DNA of 64,000 bases from Maritalea mobilis (GCF_019800885.1 NZ_JAHVKE010000002.1:682001-746000); one strand, 5' to 3'. Shown: positions 15,302 to 24,362, numbered from the stretch's first letter. The notes: generated from the letters alone by a model not told the origin. Made by a program: numbers and translations.

Positions 15302-16081
15302 TCAGAGCTGCCGCTCGACCATCATCTTCTTGATCTCTGCGATGGCCTTGGCCGGGTTCAGACCCTTGGGGCAGGTCTTGGCGCAGTTCATGATCGTGTG
15401 GCAACGGTAGAGCTTGAACGGATCTTCCAGGTCGTCCAGACGCTCGCCCGTCGCCTCGTCGCGGCTGTCGATGATCCAGCGATAGGCATGCAGCAGCGCG
15501 GCGGGCCCGAGGTAGCGGTCGCCGTTCCACCAGTAGCTGGGGCAGGAGGTCGAGCAGGACGCGCACATCACGCATTCATAAAGACCATCGAGTTTCTTGC
15601 GATCCTCGATCGACTGGCGCCACTCGTGTTCGGGGCGCTGCGTCTTGGTCTCCAGCCACGGCATGATGCTGGCATGCTGGGCGTAGAAATGTGTCAGGTC
15701 CGGTATCAGGTCCTTGACCACGGGCATGTGGGGCAGGGGGTAGATCTTCACGTCGCCCTTGATCTCGTCCATGCCGTAGATGCAGGCCAGCGTGTTGATC
15801 CCGTCGATATTCATCGCGCAGGACCCGCAGATGCCCTCGCGGCAGGAGCGGCGGAAGGTGAGCGTCGGGTCGATCTCGTTCTTGATCTTGATCAGCGCGT
15901 CCAGAACCATCGGCCCGCACGTGTCCATGTCGACCCAGTAGGTATCAACGCGCGGATTTTCCCCGTCATCGGGGTTCCAGCGATACACTTGGAACTTGCG
16001 CAGGTTCGTGGCGCCCTCGGGCTTGGGCCATGTCTTGCCGGTCTTGATCCGGGAATTCTTGGGCAGGGCCAGTTCAACCAT
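15302..16081 (-). CDS. sdhB: Succinate dehydrogenase iron-sulfur subunit
   Basis: Electron-transfer subunit of complex II, carrying electrons from the flavoprotein to ubiquinone. All three cluster motifs are intact: [2Fe-2S] in [12 protein letters not shown] (about residues 80-91), [4Fe-4S] in [16 protein letters not shown], and [3Fe-4S] in [17 protein letters not shown]. At 259 residues it is full length. Last gene of sdhCDAB, 33 bases after sdhA, followed by a terminator. Confidence 0.98.
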   Translation of the reverse strand: MVELALPKNSRIKTGKTWPKPEGATNLRKFQVYRWNPDDGENPRVDTYWVDMDTCGPMVLDALIKIKNEIDPTLTFRRSCREGICGSCAMNIDGINTLACIYGMDEIKGDVKIYPLPHMPVVKDLIPDLTHFYAQHASIMPWLETKTQRPEHEWRQSIEDRKKLDGLYECVMCASCSTSCPSYWWNGDRYLGPAALLHAYRWIIDSRDEATGERLDDLEDPFKLYRCHTIMNCAKTCPKGLNPAKAIAEIKKMMVERQL

Positions 16082-16114
16082 AATGCTTTCTCCGGTCTCG
16101 GTCCGTCGGGCGCG

Positions 16115-17938
16115 TCAGTAGACGCGCGCCTTGGGCTTGATCTTGTCGAGGTCGATGCCGCCCTCGTTGTGGCCGATCAGCGGGTTCAGGTGCACCGGGC
16201 GGTAATCCAGCTCGACCTTCTCGCCATCGACGACGGCCAGCGTGTGCTTGCGCCAATTGTCGTCGTCGCGGTCCGGGTAATCCTCGTGCGCGTGGGCGCC
16301 GCGGCTTTCCTTGCGCGCCTCGGCCGAGACGATGGTCGCCATCGCGTTCGGCATGAGGTTGGTCAGCTCCAGCGTTTCCATCAGGTCCGAGTTCCAGATC
16401 AGCGACTTGTCGGTCACGTGCAGGTCGTCGAGCTTGGCCGCGACGCCCTTCATCTTCTCGACCCCTTCGGCCAGCGTCTTGTCGGTGCGGAAGACGGCGG
16501 CGTCGGCCTGCATTGTCTTCTGCATCTCAAGGCGCAACTCGGCGGTCGGCGTGTTGCCGTTCGCGTGGCGGATGTCGTCGAAGCGCGACAGCGCGTAGTC
16601 GAGCGAGGCGCGCGGCACGTCCGGCGTCGCCTCGGACGGGTCCACCACCTCGGCCGCGCGAATGCCGGCGGCCCGCCCGAACACCACGAGGTCGATCAGG
16701 CTGTTGGAGCCGAGGCGGTTCGCCCCGTGCACCGAGGCACAGCCAGCTTCGCCCACGGCCATCAGGCCCGGCACGATTGCATCGGGGTTGTCCTTGGTCG
16801 GGTTCAGCACCTCACCCCAGTAGTTCGTGGGGATGCCGCCCATGTTGTAATGCACCGTCGGCAGAACCGGGATCGGTTCTTTCGTGACATCGACGCCGGC
16901 AAAGATGCGCGCCGATTCCGAGATGCCCGGCAGGCGCAGGGCCAGCGTTTCGGGCGGCAGGTGGTTCAGGTGCAGGTGGATGTGGTCCTTGCCTTCGCCC
17001 ACACCGCGGCCTTCGCGGATCTCCATCGTCATGCAGCGGCTGACCACATCGCGCGACGCGAGGTCCTTGTAGGTCGGAGCGTAGCGTTCCATGAACCGCT
17101 CGCCCTCGGAATTGGTCAGGTAGCCGCCTTCGCCGCGCGCACCCTCGGTGATCAGGCAGCCCGCGCCGTAAATGCCGGTCGGGTGGAACTGCACGAACTC
17201 CATGTCCTGAAGCGGCAGGCCCTGGCGCGCGACCATGCCGCCGCCGTCGCCGGTGCAGGTATGCGCCGAGGTGGCCGAGAAATAGGCGCGGCCATAGCCA
17301 CCCGTGGCCAGCACGACCATTTTGGAGCGGAACACATGCAGCGTGCCGTCATCCAGTTTCCACGCGACGACGCCGACGCAGCGGCCATCCTCGGTCATCA
17401 GCAGGTCGGTGGCGAAATACTCGATGTAGAATTCCGCGTTGTTCTTCAGCGACTGGCCATAGAGCGTGTGCAAGATGGCGTGGCCGGTGCGGTCGGCGGC
17501 GGCGCAGGTGCGCTGCACCGGGGGGCCTTCGCCGAACTCGGTCGTGTGACCGCCAAAGGGGCGCTGGTAGATCTTGCCCTCTTCGGTGCGGCTGAAGGGA
17601 ACGCCGTAATGTTCCAGCTCGTAGACAGCCTTGGGCGCTTCGCGGGCGAGGTATTCCATCGCGTCCGTGTCGCCCAGCCAGTCCGACCCTTTCACGGTGT
17701 CGTACATGTGCCAGTGCCAGTGATCCGGCCCCATGTTGCCCAAGCTTGCGGCGATGCCGCCCTGCGCGGCCACCGTGTGGCTGCGGGTCGGGAACACCTT
17801 GGTCACACAGGCGGTCTTGAGGCCCTGTTCGGCCATGCCGAGCGTGGCGCGCAGGCCAGAGCCGCCCGCGCCGACGACCACGACGTCATAGTCGTGCTCG
17901 GTGATGTCGTAGCTTGCTGTGGAAGCCATATCTTTCAT
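16115..17938 (-). CDS. sdhA: Succinate dehydrogenase flavoprotein subunit
   Basis: Oxidises succinate to fumarate at a covalently bound FAD on the cytoplasmic side of complex II. Rossmann motif [13 protein letters not shown] near the N terminus, the flavinylated His in [13 protein letters not shown], active-site HTC in [13 protein letters not shown], substrate-binding [13 protein letters not shown] and catalytic Arg region [14 protein letters not shown] are all present. The ATG at 17938 (MKDMASTA) is preferred over 17929 because GGAG lies 10 bases before it. 607 residues, normal length; third gene of the operon, 18 bases after sdhD. Confidence 0.98.
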   Translation of the reverse strand: MKDMASTASYDITEHDYDVVVVGAGGSGLRATLGMAEQGLKTACVTKVFPTRSHTVAAQGGIAASLGNMGPDHWHWHMYDTVKGSDWLGDTDAMEYLAREAPKAVYELEHYGVPFSRTEEGKIYQRPFGGHTTEFGEGPPVQRTCAAADRTGHAILHTLYGQSLKNNAEFYIEYFATDLLMTEDGRCVGVVAWKLDDGTLHVFRSKMVVLATGGYGRAYFSATSAHTCTGDGGGMVARQGLPLQDMEFVQFHPTGIYGAGCLITEGARGEGGYLTNSEGERFMERYAPTYKDLASRDVVSRCMTMEIREGRGVGEGKDHIHLHLNHLPPETLALRLPGISESARIFAGVDVTKEPIPVLPTVHYNMGGIPTNYWGEVLNPTKDNPDAIVPGLMAVGEAGCASVHGANRLGSNSLIDLVVFGRAAGIRAAEVVDPSEATPDVPRASLDYALSRFDDIRHANGNTPTAELRLEMQKTMQADAAVFRTDKTLAEGVEKMKGVAAKLDDLHVTDKSLIWNSDLMETLELTNLMPNAMATIVSAEARKESRGAHAHEDYPDRDDDNWRKHTLAVVDGEKVELDYRPVHLNPLIGHNEGGIDLDKIKPKARVY

Positions 17939-17956
17939 CGCGAAAGGTCTCCTGTG

Positions 17957-18328
17957 TCAGAGCGCGATTTGCGCCAGCGCGACGATGCCCGCGGCCGCAA
18001 GGCCGTAGCTGACGATCGTCATGGCGATGATCCAGATCTTGCGGGACAGCCCGCCGACGTAATCCTCGATCAGCGTCGTCACGCCGAGGCGGAAATGATG
18101 CATGCCGACCACGAGGAAGGCGGCCACGATCAGCGCGGGCAAGGGACGCCCGAGGCTGGCCACCACCTCGTCGTGCGAGGCGCCCAGAAGCGGGCCCACG
18201 ATGGCGAGGAAGAAGGGCAACAGAACCAGCAGCGCCACCGAGGTGACGGTCATGGTCCAGAAGTGATGCGTCCCGGTATGAGCGGAGCCAAGGCCTTCGA
18301 CGCGCTTGCGGTCGGTCATGTATTGCAT
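17957..18328 (-). CDS. sdhD: Succinate dehydrogenase membrane anchor subunit D
   Basis: Hydrophobic anchor subunit helping to hold haem b and the quinone site. The 123-residue protein has three membrane helices (about residues 26-46, 60-82 and 93-120). The HHFRLGVTTLIEDYV stretch contains the probable haem-ligand or quinone-site residues. A GGGGG ribosome site precedes the ATG at 18328. It lies 13 bases after sdhC and 18 before sdhA. Confidence 0.93.
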   Translation of the reverse strand: MQYMTDRKRVEGLGSAHTGTHHFWTMTVTSVALLVLLPFFLAIVGPLLGASHDEVVASLGRPLPALIVAAFLVVGMHHFRLGVTTLIEDYVGGLSRKIWIIAMTIVSYGLAAAGIVALAQIAL

Positions 18329-18341
18329 GGCGTGGTCCCCC

Positions 18342-18725
18342 TCAGACGGCGATCAGCGTGATGATGGTCAGCAGGACCGAACCGATCAGCATGGCCCAAC
18401 CCATCTTGTCGGCGGTCTCGACCTCCAAGCCGCGGCCCGTGTCCCAGATCAGGTGCCGGATGCCGCCAAGCGCGTGATACCAGAGGCCCAGCACCGACAG
18501 CGACATGACGACGTCACCAAGGAAAGAAGTGATGAGCCCGTCCACCGTGTCAAAATAGGCGGCGCCACTTGCGGCCGCGATCAGCCACCAGACGATCAGG
18601 AAGGCCGAGACCAGCATCGCGTTGCCGGTGATGCGGTTCAGGATCGAGGTGATGGAGTTGAGCTGCGGGCGATACACCTGCAGATGCGGCGACAGCGGGC
18701 GGTTGCCGCGATTCACGTCGGCCAT
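18342..18725 (-). CDS. sdhC: Succinate dehydrogenase cytochrome b556 subunit
   Basis: Haem-binding anchor subunit of complex II. It shows the family start RPLSPHLQVYRPQLNSITSILNRITG, three membrane helices, and the haem-ligand region LWYHALGGIRHLIWD in the second half. The frame opens at 18734 (MSAMADV), but the ATG at 18725 (MADVNRGN) has GGGG 9 bases upstream, giving 127 residues. First gene of sdhCDAB. The upstream 135 bases contain an AATTTGA palindrome and the paired TGTGATCAC sites. Confidence 0.95.
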   Translation of the reverse strand: MADVNRGNRPLSPHLQVYRPQLNSITSILNRITGNAMLVSAFLIVWWLIAAASGAAYFDTVDGLITSFLGDVVMSLSVLGLWYHALGGIRHLIWDTGRGLEVETADKMGWAMLIGSVLLTIITLIAV

Positions 18726-18814
18726 GGCGGACACCCCTTTCGGTTTTGCTTTGGTCGGGTCGTTTGGCCTTTATCCATAGCGGGTTTTGCCGAACTGTCA
18801 CGCTGAATGGCGGG

Positions 18815-18830
18815 AATTTGAGGTCAAATT
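18815..18830. promoter_or_regulatory. Inverted repeat in the sdhC leader or promoter
   Basis: AATTTGA-GG-TCAAATT, a perfect 7-bp inverted repeat with a 2-bp centre, about 90-105 bases upstream of sdhC. It lies between the TGTGATCAC pair and the gene, AT-rich against a GC-rich background. Could be an additional operator; TTGACC within it on the minus strand could also act as a -35 element. Confidence 0.4.
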
Positions 18831-18858
18831 CTGGGTCTAAACGCCGCAATTTTCGATT

Positions 18859-18889
18859 TGTGATCACGAAATTTCAGCGTGTGATCACG
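18859..18889. promoter_or_regulatory. Paired TGTGATCAC operator sites upstream of sdhC
   Basis: Two copies of TGTGATCACGA on the plus strand with palindromic cores GTGATCAC at 18860-18867 and 18881-18888, spaced 21 bp centre to centre (two helical turns). They lie 135-163 bases upstream of sdhC. The same core, pair number and 21-bp spacing recur upstream of sucC at 26757-26787. The 8-bp GT-N4-AC palindrome is compatible with a GntR-type dimer, but the regulator is not identified. Confidence 0.65.
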
Positions 18890-18894
18890 AAAAA

Positions 18895-18924
18895 GCCCGC
18901 CACGGCGATCATGCTGCGGCGGGC
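18895..18924 (-). terminator. Terminator of the DoxX gene
   Basis: On the minus strand, GCCCGCC (18924-18918), a long loop and GGCGGGC (18901-18895) are followed by TTTTTCG. It lies 20 bases after the stop of the DoxX gene and ends at the edge of the TGTGATCAC sites of sdh. Confidence 0.7.
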
Positions 18925-18944
18925 CCGTTTGCGAAAGACTCAGC

Positions 18945-19379
18945 TCAGGCGGCGTTGCCGCGCAGGCTGAAGAACAGGCCGGTTGCTAGGAGCAGAACCT
19001 GGAACTCCATGCCGCCCGCCGGGTGCGTTTCCGAGGGCAGGGCACTCCACTGGCCCCAATGCACGAGGTAGACCGCGCCGATCATGATGACGATGACCGA
19101 CAGGCCGCCGAGACGGGTCAGCACGTCACCGAGTTTCGACGACATCAGGCCGCCGGCCAGAAGGGCGACGCCGCCCACGACTTCCAGAACCGCCACGAGG
19201 GTCCAGAGCGCCAGGGGCAGGCCCATGAACTCAGCCCCGGCTGCGAGCGACGGGAACTTGTCGATGCCGTGATAGATGAAGGTAGCCGCGACCGAGGCGC
19301 GAAGCAGCCAATGGGCGGCGGGAGTGGTGGGAAGCGACAGGGCGGTCGAGCCGCTGTTATTGGTGGTGATGCTGGACAT
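18945..19379 (-). CDS. DoxX family membrane protein
   Basis: A 144-residue integral membrane protein of the DoxX family, small four-helix proteins often linked to redox or oxidative-stress systems. Helix I carries the family-like WLLRASVAATFIYHGIDKF (about residues 23-42). Helices follow at about 55-78 (LWTLVAVLEVVGGVALLAGG), 90-108 (GGLSVIVIMIGAVYLVHWG) and 125-139 (FQVLLLATGLFFSL). The start ATG is at 19379 inside a longer open frame; the upstream part is not DoxX-like. It lies between the mch gene and sdhC on the same strand and ends in its own terminator. Substrate or partner unknown. Confidence 0.85.
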   Translation of the reverse strand: MSSITTNNSGSTALSLPTTPAAHWLLRASVAATFIYHGIDKFPSLAAGAEFMGLPLALWTLVAVLEVVGGVALLAGGLMSSKLGDVLTRLGGLSVIVIMIGAVYLVHWGQWSALPSETHPAGGMEFQVLLLATGLFFSLRGNAA

Positions 19380-19484
19380 GCGCGTTTCTCCGATTGGTTC
19401 GCGTTGACGCAACGGGAGATGACGTGCGCAGAACCCGAGCGCAACGCGCAGGTTCTGTGCATAAATTCGGAGTCGAGCGCTGGT

Positions 19485-19526
19485 CGGAAAACTCGAGTTT
19501 TCCGTGCGGTTTTCTGCAGAAAACCG
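19485..19526. repeat. Paired 20-bp palindromes after mch
   Basis: CGGAAAACTCGAGTTTTCCG (19485-19504) and CGGTTTTCTGCAGAAAACCG (19507-19526), two bases apart, starting 8 bases beyond the mch stop. Each is perfect over 20 bp. The arms of one are complementary to the arms of the other in part (GGAAAAC versus GTTTTC), so alternative pairings are possible. Same family as the elements at 13907 and 46122. Confidence 0.75.
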
Positions 19527-19534
19527 ATCCCGCC

Positions 19535-20590
19535 TCAAACGGGCATCAATGCCCAGTAATCGAGATCGAGCAGGACATGGGGCAGGTACTTGCCGTCTTC
19601 GCCCTTCAGCTGCCCGGCCATGCCGCCCTCTTTCACGGCCACCAGCCGCAGGCGGATCGCGCCCACACCCGGCGCGGGCGTCTCGGCGATGTCCAGCACC
19701 TCGGACCAGGCGCGCACGGTGTCGCCCGCGAAACAGGGGTTGGTGTGGCTGCCGCCGTTGATCGCGACGATACATTGCGCATTGGCCAGCCCGTTGAAGG
19801 ACAGCGCGCGGGCCATCGACATCACGTGCCCGCCATAGATCAGGCGCTTGCGATCCTCGCGCGGGGTGGCGTCGAAATGGGTTTTCGACGTGTTCTGCCA
19901 AAGGCGCGTGGCCATCATGTGCTCGGCTTCCTCGATGGTCACGCCATCGACATGGTCGATGACCTCGCCCACCCGGTAGTCGGACAAGCGGTGCGCTTCA
20001 CCGGCCTGCACGAAATCATAGGCCGAGAAATCGATCCCGCCGGGCAGGACCAGTTTTTCCGGTGCGACGGCCGGGGCCAGATCGGGCACCACGGTCTCGG
20101 GCGCGGGCGCGTCGAGGTCGCGCTTCTTCACCATCACCCAGCGGGCAAACTCCATCACCGCCAGACCATGCTGGTTGCGCCCCGTGGTGCGCACATAGAC
20201 CACCCCGGTCTTGCCCGAACTGTTCTGCTTCAGCCCGATCACCTCCGAGGAGGACCGGATCGTGTCGCCGACATAGACAGGGCGCAGCCAGCGCGCCTCG
20301 GCATAGCCGAGGTTCGCCACGGCGTTCAGCGACACGTCGGGCACCGATTTGCCGAACACGATGTGAAAGGCCGCCAGATCATCCAGCGGGCTTTCCGGCA
20401 AACCGCAGGCGCGCGCGAACTCGTCCGAGGAATAGAGCGCGTGCCGCGCCGGGTAGAGCGCGTGATACAGGGCCCGCTCGCCGCCGGAGACCGTGCGCGG
20501 CACCGCATGCTCGATCACGTCGCCAACCGTGTAATCCTCGAAGAAACGGCCGGGGTTGGTCTTGGCCTGCGGGCCTGCATCCTTGGGCAT
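19535..20590 (-). CDS. mch: Mesaconyl-CoA hydratase (double MaoC-like domain)
   Basis: Hydrates mesaconyl-C1-CoA to beta-methylmalyl-CoA in the ethylmalonyl-CoA pathway. The 351-residue protein has two MaoC-like hot-dog domains: the N-terminal one begins GRFFEDYTVGDVIEHAV and holds DLAAFHIVFGKSVPD. The second (about residues 200-350) begins YRVGEVIDHVDGVTIEEAEHM and includes LIYGGHVMSMARALSFNG, with the hydratase-type Gly-His pair. Length and layout match the mesaconyl-CoA hydratases of Rhodobacter and Methylorubrum. It lies 4 bases after the DUF1737 gene, at the end of the mcl2-nnrU-DUF1737-mch run. Confidence 0.9.
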   Translation of the reverse strand: MPKDAGPQAKTNPGRFFEDYTVGDVIEHAVPRTVSGGERALYHALYPARHALYSSDEFARACGLPESPLDDLAAFHIVFGKSVPDVSLNAVANLGYAEARWLRPVYVGDTIRSSSEVIGLKQNSSGKTGVVYVRTTGRNQHGLAVMEFARWVMVKKRDLDAPAPETVVPDLAPAVAPEKLVLPGGIDFSAYDFVQAGEAHRLSDYRVGEVIDHVDGVTIEEAEHMMATRLWQNTSKTHFDATPREDRKRLIYGGHVMSMARALSFNGLANAQCIVAINGGSHTNPCFAGDTVRAWSEVLDIAETPAPGVGAIRLRLVAVKEGGMAGQLKGEDGKYLPHVLLDLDYWALMPV

Positions 20591-20594
20591 GAGT

Positions 20595-20798
20595 TCACTG
20601 CGCTCCCAGTTTCATGTCGGGGGAATAGGGGGTGTCCACCTCCTTGGTGACGGCCTGCCCGCAGCGCATCACGCCACGGGCCGCGTCAAAGGCGTATTGC
20701 GGGTCGCCATGAAGCTCCCACCCCTTCGAGATTGCCTCCGACACCTTGTGGCAGAAGGCCGACGTGTCATCCTCGGTCAGGAAGCGATAGAGTTTCAT
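20595..20798 (-). CDS. DUF1737 domain protein, 67 aa
   Basis: Small soluble protein starting MKLYRFLTEDDTSAFCHKVS, the DUF1737 signature, followed by KGWELHGDPQYAFD. The domain is short and usually found alone. The ATG at 20798 overlaps the nnrU stop (ATGA), so translation is coupled, and mch starts 4 bases after its stop. Its retention inside an ethylmalonyl-CoA operon suggests cotranscription rather than a known enzymatic role. Confidence 0.8.
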   Translation of the reverse strand: MKLYRFLTEDDTSAFCHKVSEAISKGWELHGDPQYAFDAARGVMRCGQAVTKEVDTPYSPDMKLGAQ

Positions 20799-21361
20799 GC
20801 GCCACTCATCGGCAGGGGATAGTAGCCAAGCCAGGTGTGGACCACGGCGATCACGCCGAACAGGACCACGGCCACGACCAGCGCGATCAGGTCGTTCCTG
20901 GCGCTGGCATTGGCGGGCCGCTCCCAGGTCGGTTCGGCCTTGTTGATCAGGATCACCGACAGCACGGCCCAGGCCAGCATCGCGCCGAAAAGGATAATCG
21001 AGGCGAGATCCCCGTTCACCAAAAGGTGCGCGATGGCCCAGCTTTTGACGCCGGTCAGTTGCTTGTGACGCACGCGCGCCGACATCTTCCCCGGAATGGC
21101 AGACAGTGCGAAGAACCACAGCCCGATCAGCACCAGCAGGTTGTTGATGTGGATCATGAAGCTGGGCGGCGACCAGACCGTGACAAGCGCCGCCGAGCGA
21201 TAGCCGATCACCATCAGTACGATCGAGGCCAACAGAACCAGGGCCATGACCCCTTTGCCCGCGTTCTCGCCCATTGCCGCCCGCTTGGCCGGGGCAAGGC
21301 GTTTGAACAGGTGCCCGCCGATCCAGAGCGCGATGCCGAGAATGAGTAGTAGGTAGCCCAT
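20795..21361 (-). CDS. NnrU family integral membrane protein
   Basis: A 188-residue protein with about five membrane helices, of the NnrU family first noted near denitrification genes of Rhodobacter; the molecular role is unclear. The NnrU-like start GYLLLILGIALWIGGHLFKR is clear, with GMSARVRHKQLTG-like basic loops (GKMSARVRHKQLTGVKSWAI) and a C-terminal helix VVAVVLFGVIAVVHTWLGY. The ATG at 21361 has GGAGAGG 6 bases upstream. It overlaps DUF1737 by ATGA and lies 71 bases after mcl2. No denitrification gene is nearby. Confidence 0.85.
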   Translation of the reverse strand: MGYLLLILGIALWIGGHLFKRLAPAKRAAMGENAGKGVMALVLLASIVLMVIGYRSAALVTVWSPPSFMIHINNLLVLIGLWFFALSAIPGKMSARVRHKQLTGVKSWAIAHLLVNGDLASIILFGAMLAWAVLSVILINKAEPTWERPANASARNDLIALVVAVVLFGVIAVVHTWLGYYPLPMSGA

Positions 21362-21432
21362 GTGAACCTCTCCGATGCTGCCGAACGACATGTCCCGCGG
21401 ACCTGACATGGCAGGCCGCCGCAAGCAAGATG

Positions 21433-22308
21433 TCAGGCGGCCTCGGCAGCCTCCAATTCGGCAATCGCACGGGCCTTGGCGAGCGTGGCGCGGGCCGTGT
21501 CGACATGCAGGTTCTCGACGATCTTGCCATCGACCACGGCCACGGCCTGACCCTCGGCCACGGCGTCTTCGTAAGCGGCGATCTGGCGGCGGGCGAGGTC
21601 GATCTCGTCGTCGGAGGGGGCAAAGACCTCGTTCGCGATGCCGACCTGCGCGGGGTGGATCACCGTCTTGCCGTCAAACCCGAAATCGCGACCCTCTTCA
21701 CATTCGGCGCGCAGGCCCTCTTCGTCGCGGAACGCGTTATAGACGCCATCGACGCAGACGATGCCATGGGCGCGCGCCGCCAGCAGGCAGGTCTGAAGCG
21801 AGGTCAGCATCGCGCTGCGCGTCCGGCTGCCCAATTCCTTGGCAAGATCGTTCGTGCCCAGGATGAACCCCGCCATGCGCGGGGCCTCGGCGATATGCAT
21901 CGCGTTCAGGATGCCCATCGGGGTTTCCATCATCGCCCAGATCGTCGTGTTCGCGGTCTCGGGGTAGGCATCCAGCCGGTCGGCCAGTTTCTCGATATCG
22001 GTGGCCTTGTTCACCTTGGGCACGAGAATCGCCTGCGGCCCGATCGCGGCAATCGCGTCGAGGTCGTCATTTCCCCATTCCGTATCGAACCCGTTGATGC
22101 GGACAAGCTGGGCGCGGGGACCATAGCCGCCAGCCGCCAGCGTCTCGGCCAAGAGCTTGCGGGCATTCGGCTTTTCCTCGGCCGCAACAGCATCTTCGAG
22201 GTCGAAGATGATCGCGTCCACGGCCATGGTCTTGGCCTTTTCCAGCGCCCGGGGCTTGGACCCGGGAATATAGAGAACCGACCGGTACGGGTGTGCGCGA
22301 TGTCCCAT
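21433..22308 (-). CDS. mcl2: (3S)-malyl-CoA thioesterase / CitE-like malyl-CoA enzyme
   Basis: In the ethylmalonyl-CoA pathway Mcl2 hydrolyses (3S)-malyl-CoA to malate and CoA. The 291-residue CitE/HpcH-type TIM barrel shows RSVLYIPGSKPRALEKA (family N terminus), IFDLEDAVAAEEK (metal and substrate Asp/Glu), VRINGFDT, WAMMETPMGILNA (metal-binding Glu) and GKTVIHPAQVGIANEVF. It resembles the roughly 288-residue thioesterase rather than the 318-residue Mcl1 lyase, whose N terminus is quite different. The ATG at 22308 has GGAGGG upstream. Probable first gene of mcl2-nnrU-DUF1737-mch. A CitE-like lyase is the alternative. Confidence 0.82.
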   Translation of the reverse strand: MGHRAHPYRSVLYIPGSKPRALEKAKTMAVDAIIFDLEDAVAAEEKPNARKLLAETLAAGGYGPRAQLVRINGFDTEWGNDDLDAIAAIGPQAILVPKVNKATDIEKLADRLDAYPETANTTIWAMMETPMGILNAMHIAEAPRMAGFILGTNDLAKELGSRTRSAMLTSLQTCLLAARAHGIVCVDGVYNAFRDEEGLRAECEEGRDFGFDGKTVIHPAQVGIANEVFAPSDDEIDLARRQIAAYEDAVAEGQAVAVVDGKIVENLHVDTARATLAKARAIAELEAAEAA

Positions 22309-22407
22309 GAGACCCTCCGCATATCATTGTATGCCAACCTTTGGCGCGTCAGGAACCATGCTGCCGCCGCGAAATCAAGTTAAAAATGCCGCGCTGCAGA
22401 AGAAATA

Positions 22408-22422
22408 TTGTTGCGCGGCCAT
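22408..22422 (+). promoter_or_regulatory. 15-bp box upstream of mcl2, shared with ccrA
   Basis: Plus-strand TTGTTGCGCGGCCAT in the 124-bp gap between the TauE gene and mcl2, 100-114 bases upstream of the mcl2 start. Identical to the box at 7689-7703 upstream of ccrA, but inverted relative to its gene. An AT-rich stretch (TTAAAAATG) follows toward mcl2 and may hold the promoter. Confidence 0.55.
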
Positions 22423-22432
22423 TTCGCAGCCC

Positions 22433-23185
22433 TCAGGTCAGCCCGTCCAACAACAGCTTGGCCCCGGTGGCCGTCAACCCGACATAGGTGACAAGGAAAA
22501 AGGCCCGTTCGGGAATCAGGCGGTGCGCCTTGACCCCGATCCATGTGCCGACCAGCGCGAAGGGCACCATCGCGGCGCTGACCCCGAGGGTCGAGAGGGT
22601 GAACAGCCCGATCGCCGTGTAGATGCCCGCCTTGATGGCATTGACGACCCAGAACACGATCACCGTCGTGGCCTGGTATTGCGTCTTCCCGATGCCTTCC
22701 TGCGACAACATGAAAACGGCCAGGGGTGGCCCGCCTGCATGACTGATGAACGAGGTGAACCCGACGGCCAGACCGGACACCAACCCGGCCTTCGCGTTGA
22801 AAGGTTGGGGTTTCGGCGAAACCCAGCCCCGTGCCCGGGCCAGTTGGAACAGCGGGAAGGCCACGGCCACCAGCCCGATCAGCACCCGGATCACATCCGC
22901 CGACACCACCGAAAACAGCGCCGCGCCGATCGCCATTCCCGGCAGCGAGCCGAGGATGACGACCTTGGCCGAGGGCGTGTGCCACTTGCGCCAATAAGGT
23001 CCGAGCGTGGCCAGATCGATCACCATCAGCACCGGCAGCATCAGCGCCAGCGCCGTGGCCGGGTCGATCACGATGGCGAGAATCGCGGAACTGGCAAAGC
23101 CGAGCCCCGCGCCGAAGCCGCCCTTGGACACCCCGGCCAAGAGCGCCCCGAGCGCCGCGATGACAAACACCCAAATTTCGGGCAT
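22433..23185 (-). CDS. TauE/SafE-type sulfite or organosulfonate exporter
   Basis: A 250-residue permease of the TauE/SafE (DUF81) family, proposed to export sulfite or sulfur-containing organic anions. Two internal repeats each begin with the family's glycine-rich signature: GALLAGVSKGGFGAGLGF near residue 12, and VGFTSFISHAGGPPLAVFML near 137. About seven to eight membrane helices. The ATG at 23185 (MPEIWVFVI) starts the first helix; the longer upstream frame is not family-like. It lies between divergent mdh and mcl2. The substrate is inferred only from the family. Confidence 0.85.
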   Translation of the reverse strand: MPEIWVFVIAALGALLAGVSKGGFGAGLGFASSAILAIVIDPATALALMLPVLMVIDLATLGPYWRKWHTPSAKVVILGSLPGMAIGAALFSVVSADVIRVLIGLVAVAFPLFQLARARGWVSPKPQPFNAKAGLVSGLAVGFTSFISHAGGPPLAVFMLSQEGIGKTQYQATTVIVFWVVNAIKAGIYTAIGLFTLSTLGVSAAMVPFALVGTWIGVKAHRLIPERAFFLVTYVGLTATGAKLLLDGLT

Positions 23186-23252
23186 CGGTTTCCTTTCCTG
23201 CGGAATTTCAGGCGCTTGATGCCGGATTTTCCTGTCCCCCGGGACGGCTTGA

Positions 23253-24305
<1,053 letters not shown>

Positions 24306-24330
24306 CCCGGCGAGCTGCGGAGTTTTCGAA

Positions 24331-24351
24331 GGGCGGCCGTTTTGGCCGCCC
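24331..24351 (+). terminator. Terminator of mdh
   Basis: GGGCGGCC (24331-24338), loop GTTTT, GGCCGCCC (24344-24351), then TTTTTG. It lies 25 bases after the mdh stop, with the convergent hypothetical gene ending just beyond it. Confidence 0.88.
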
Positions 24352-24362
24352 TTTTTGTTGGC

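Noticed and set aside
15263-18361. Open plus-strand frame of 1032 codons opposite sdhDAB
   Set aside because: Antisense shadow of the sdh operon; no ribosome site and no recognisable domain.
21433-22308. Calling this gene mcl1 (malyl-CoA/beta-methylmalyl-CoA lyase)
   Set aside because: The N terminus and length (291 residues) fit the thioesterase-type Mcl2, not the 318-residue Mcl1.
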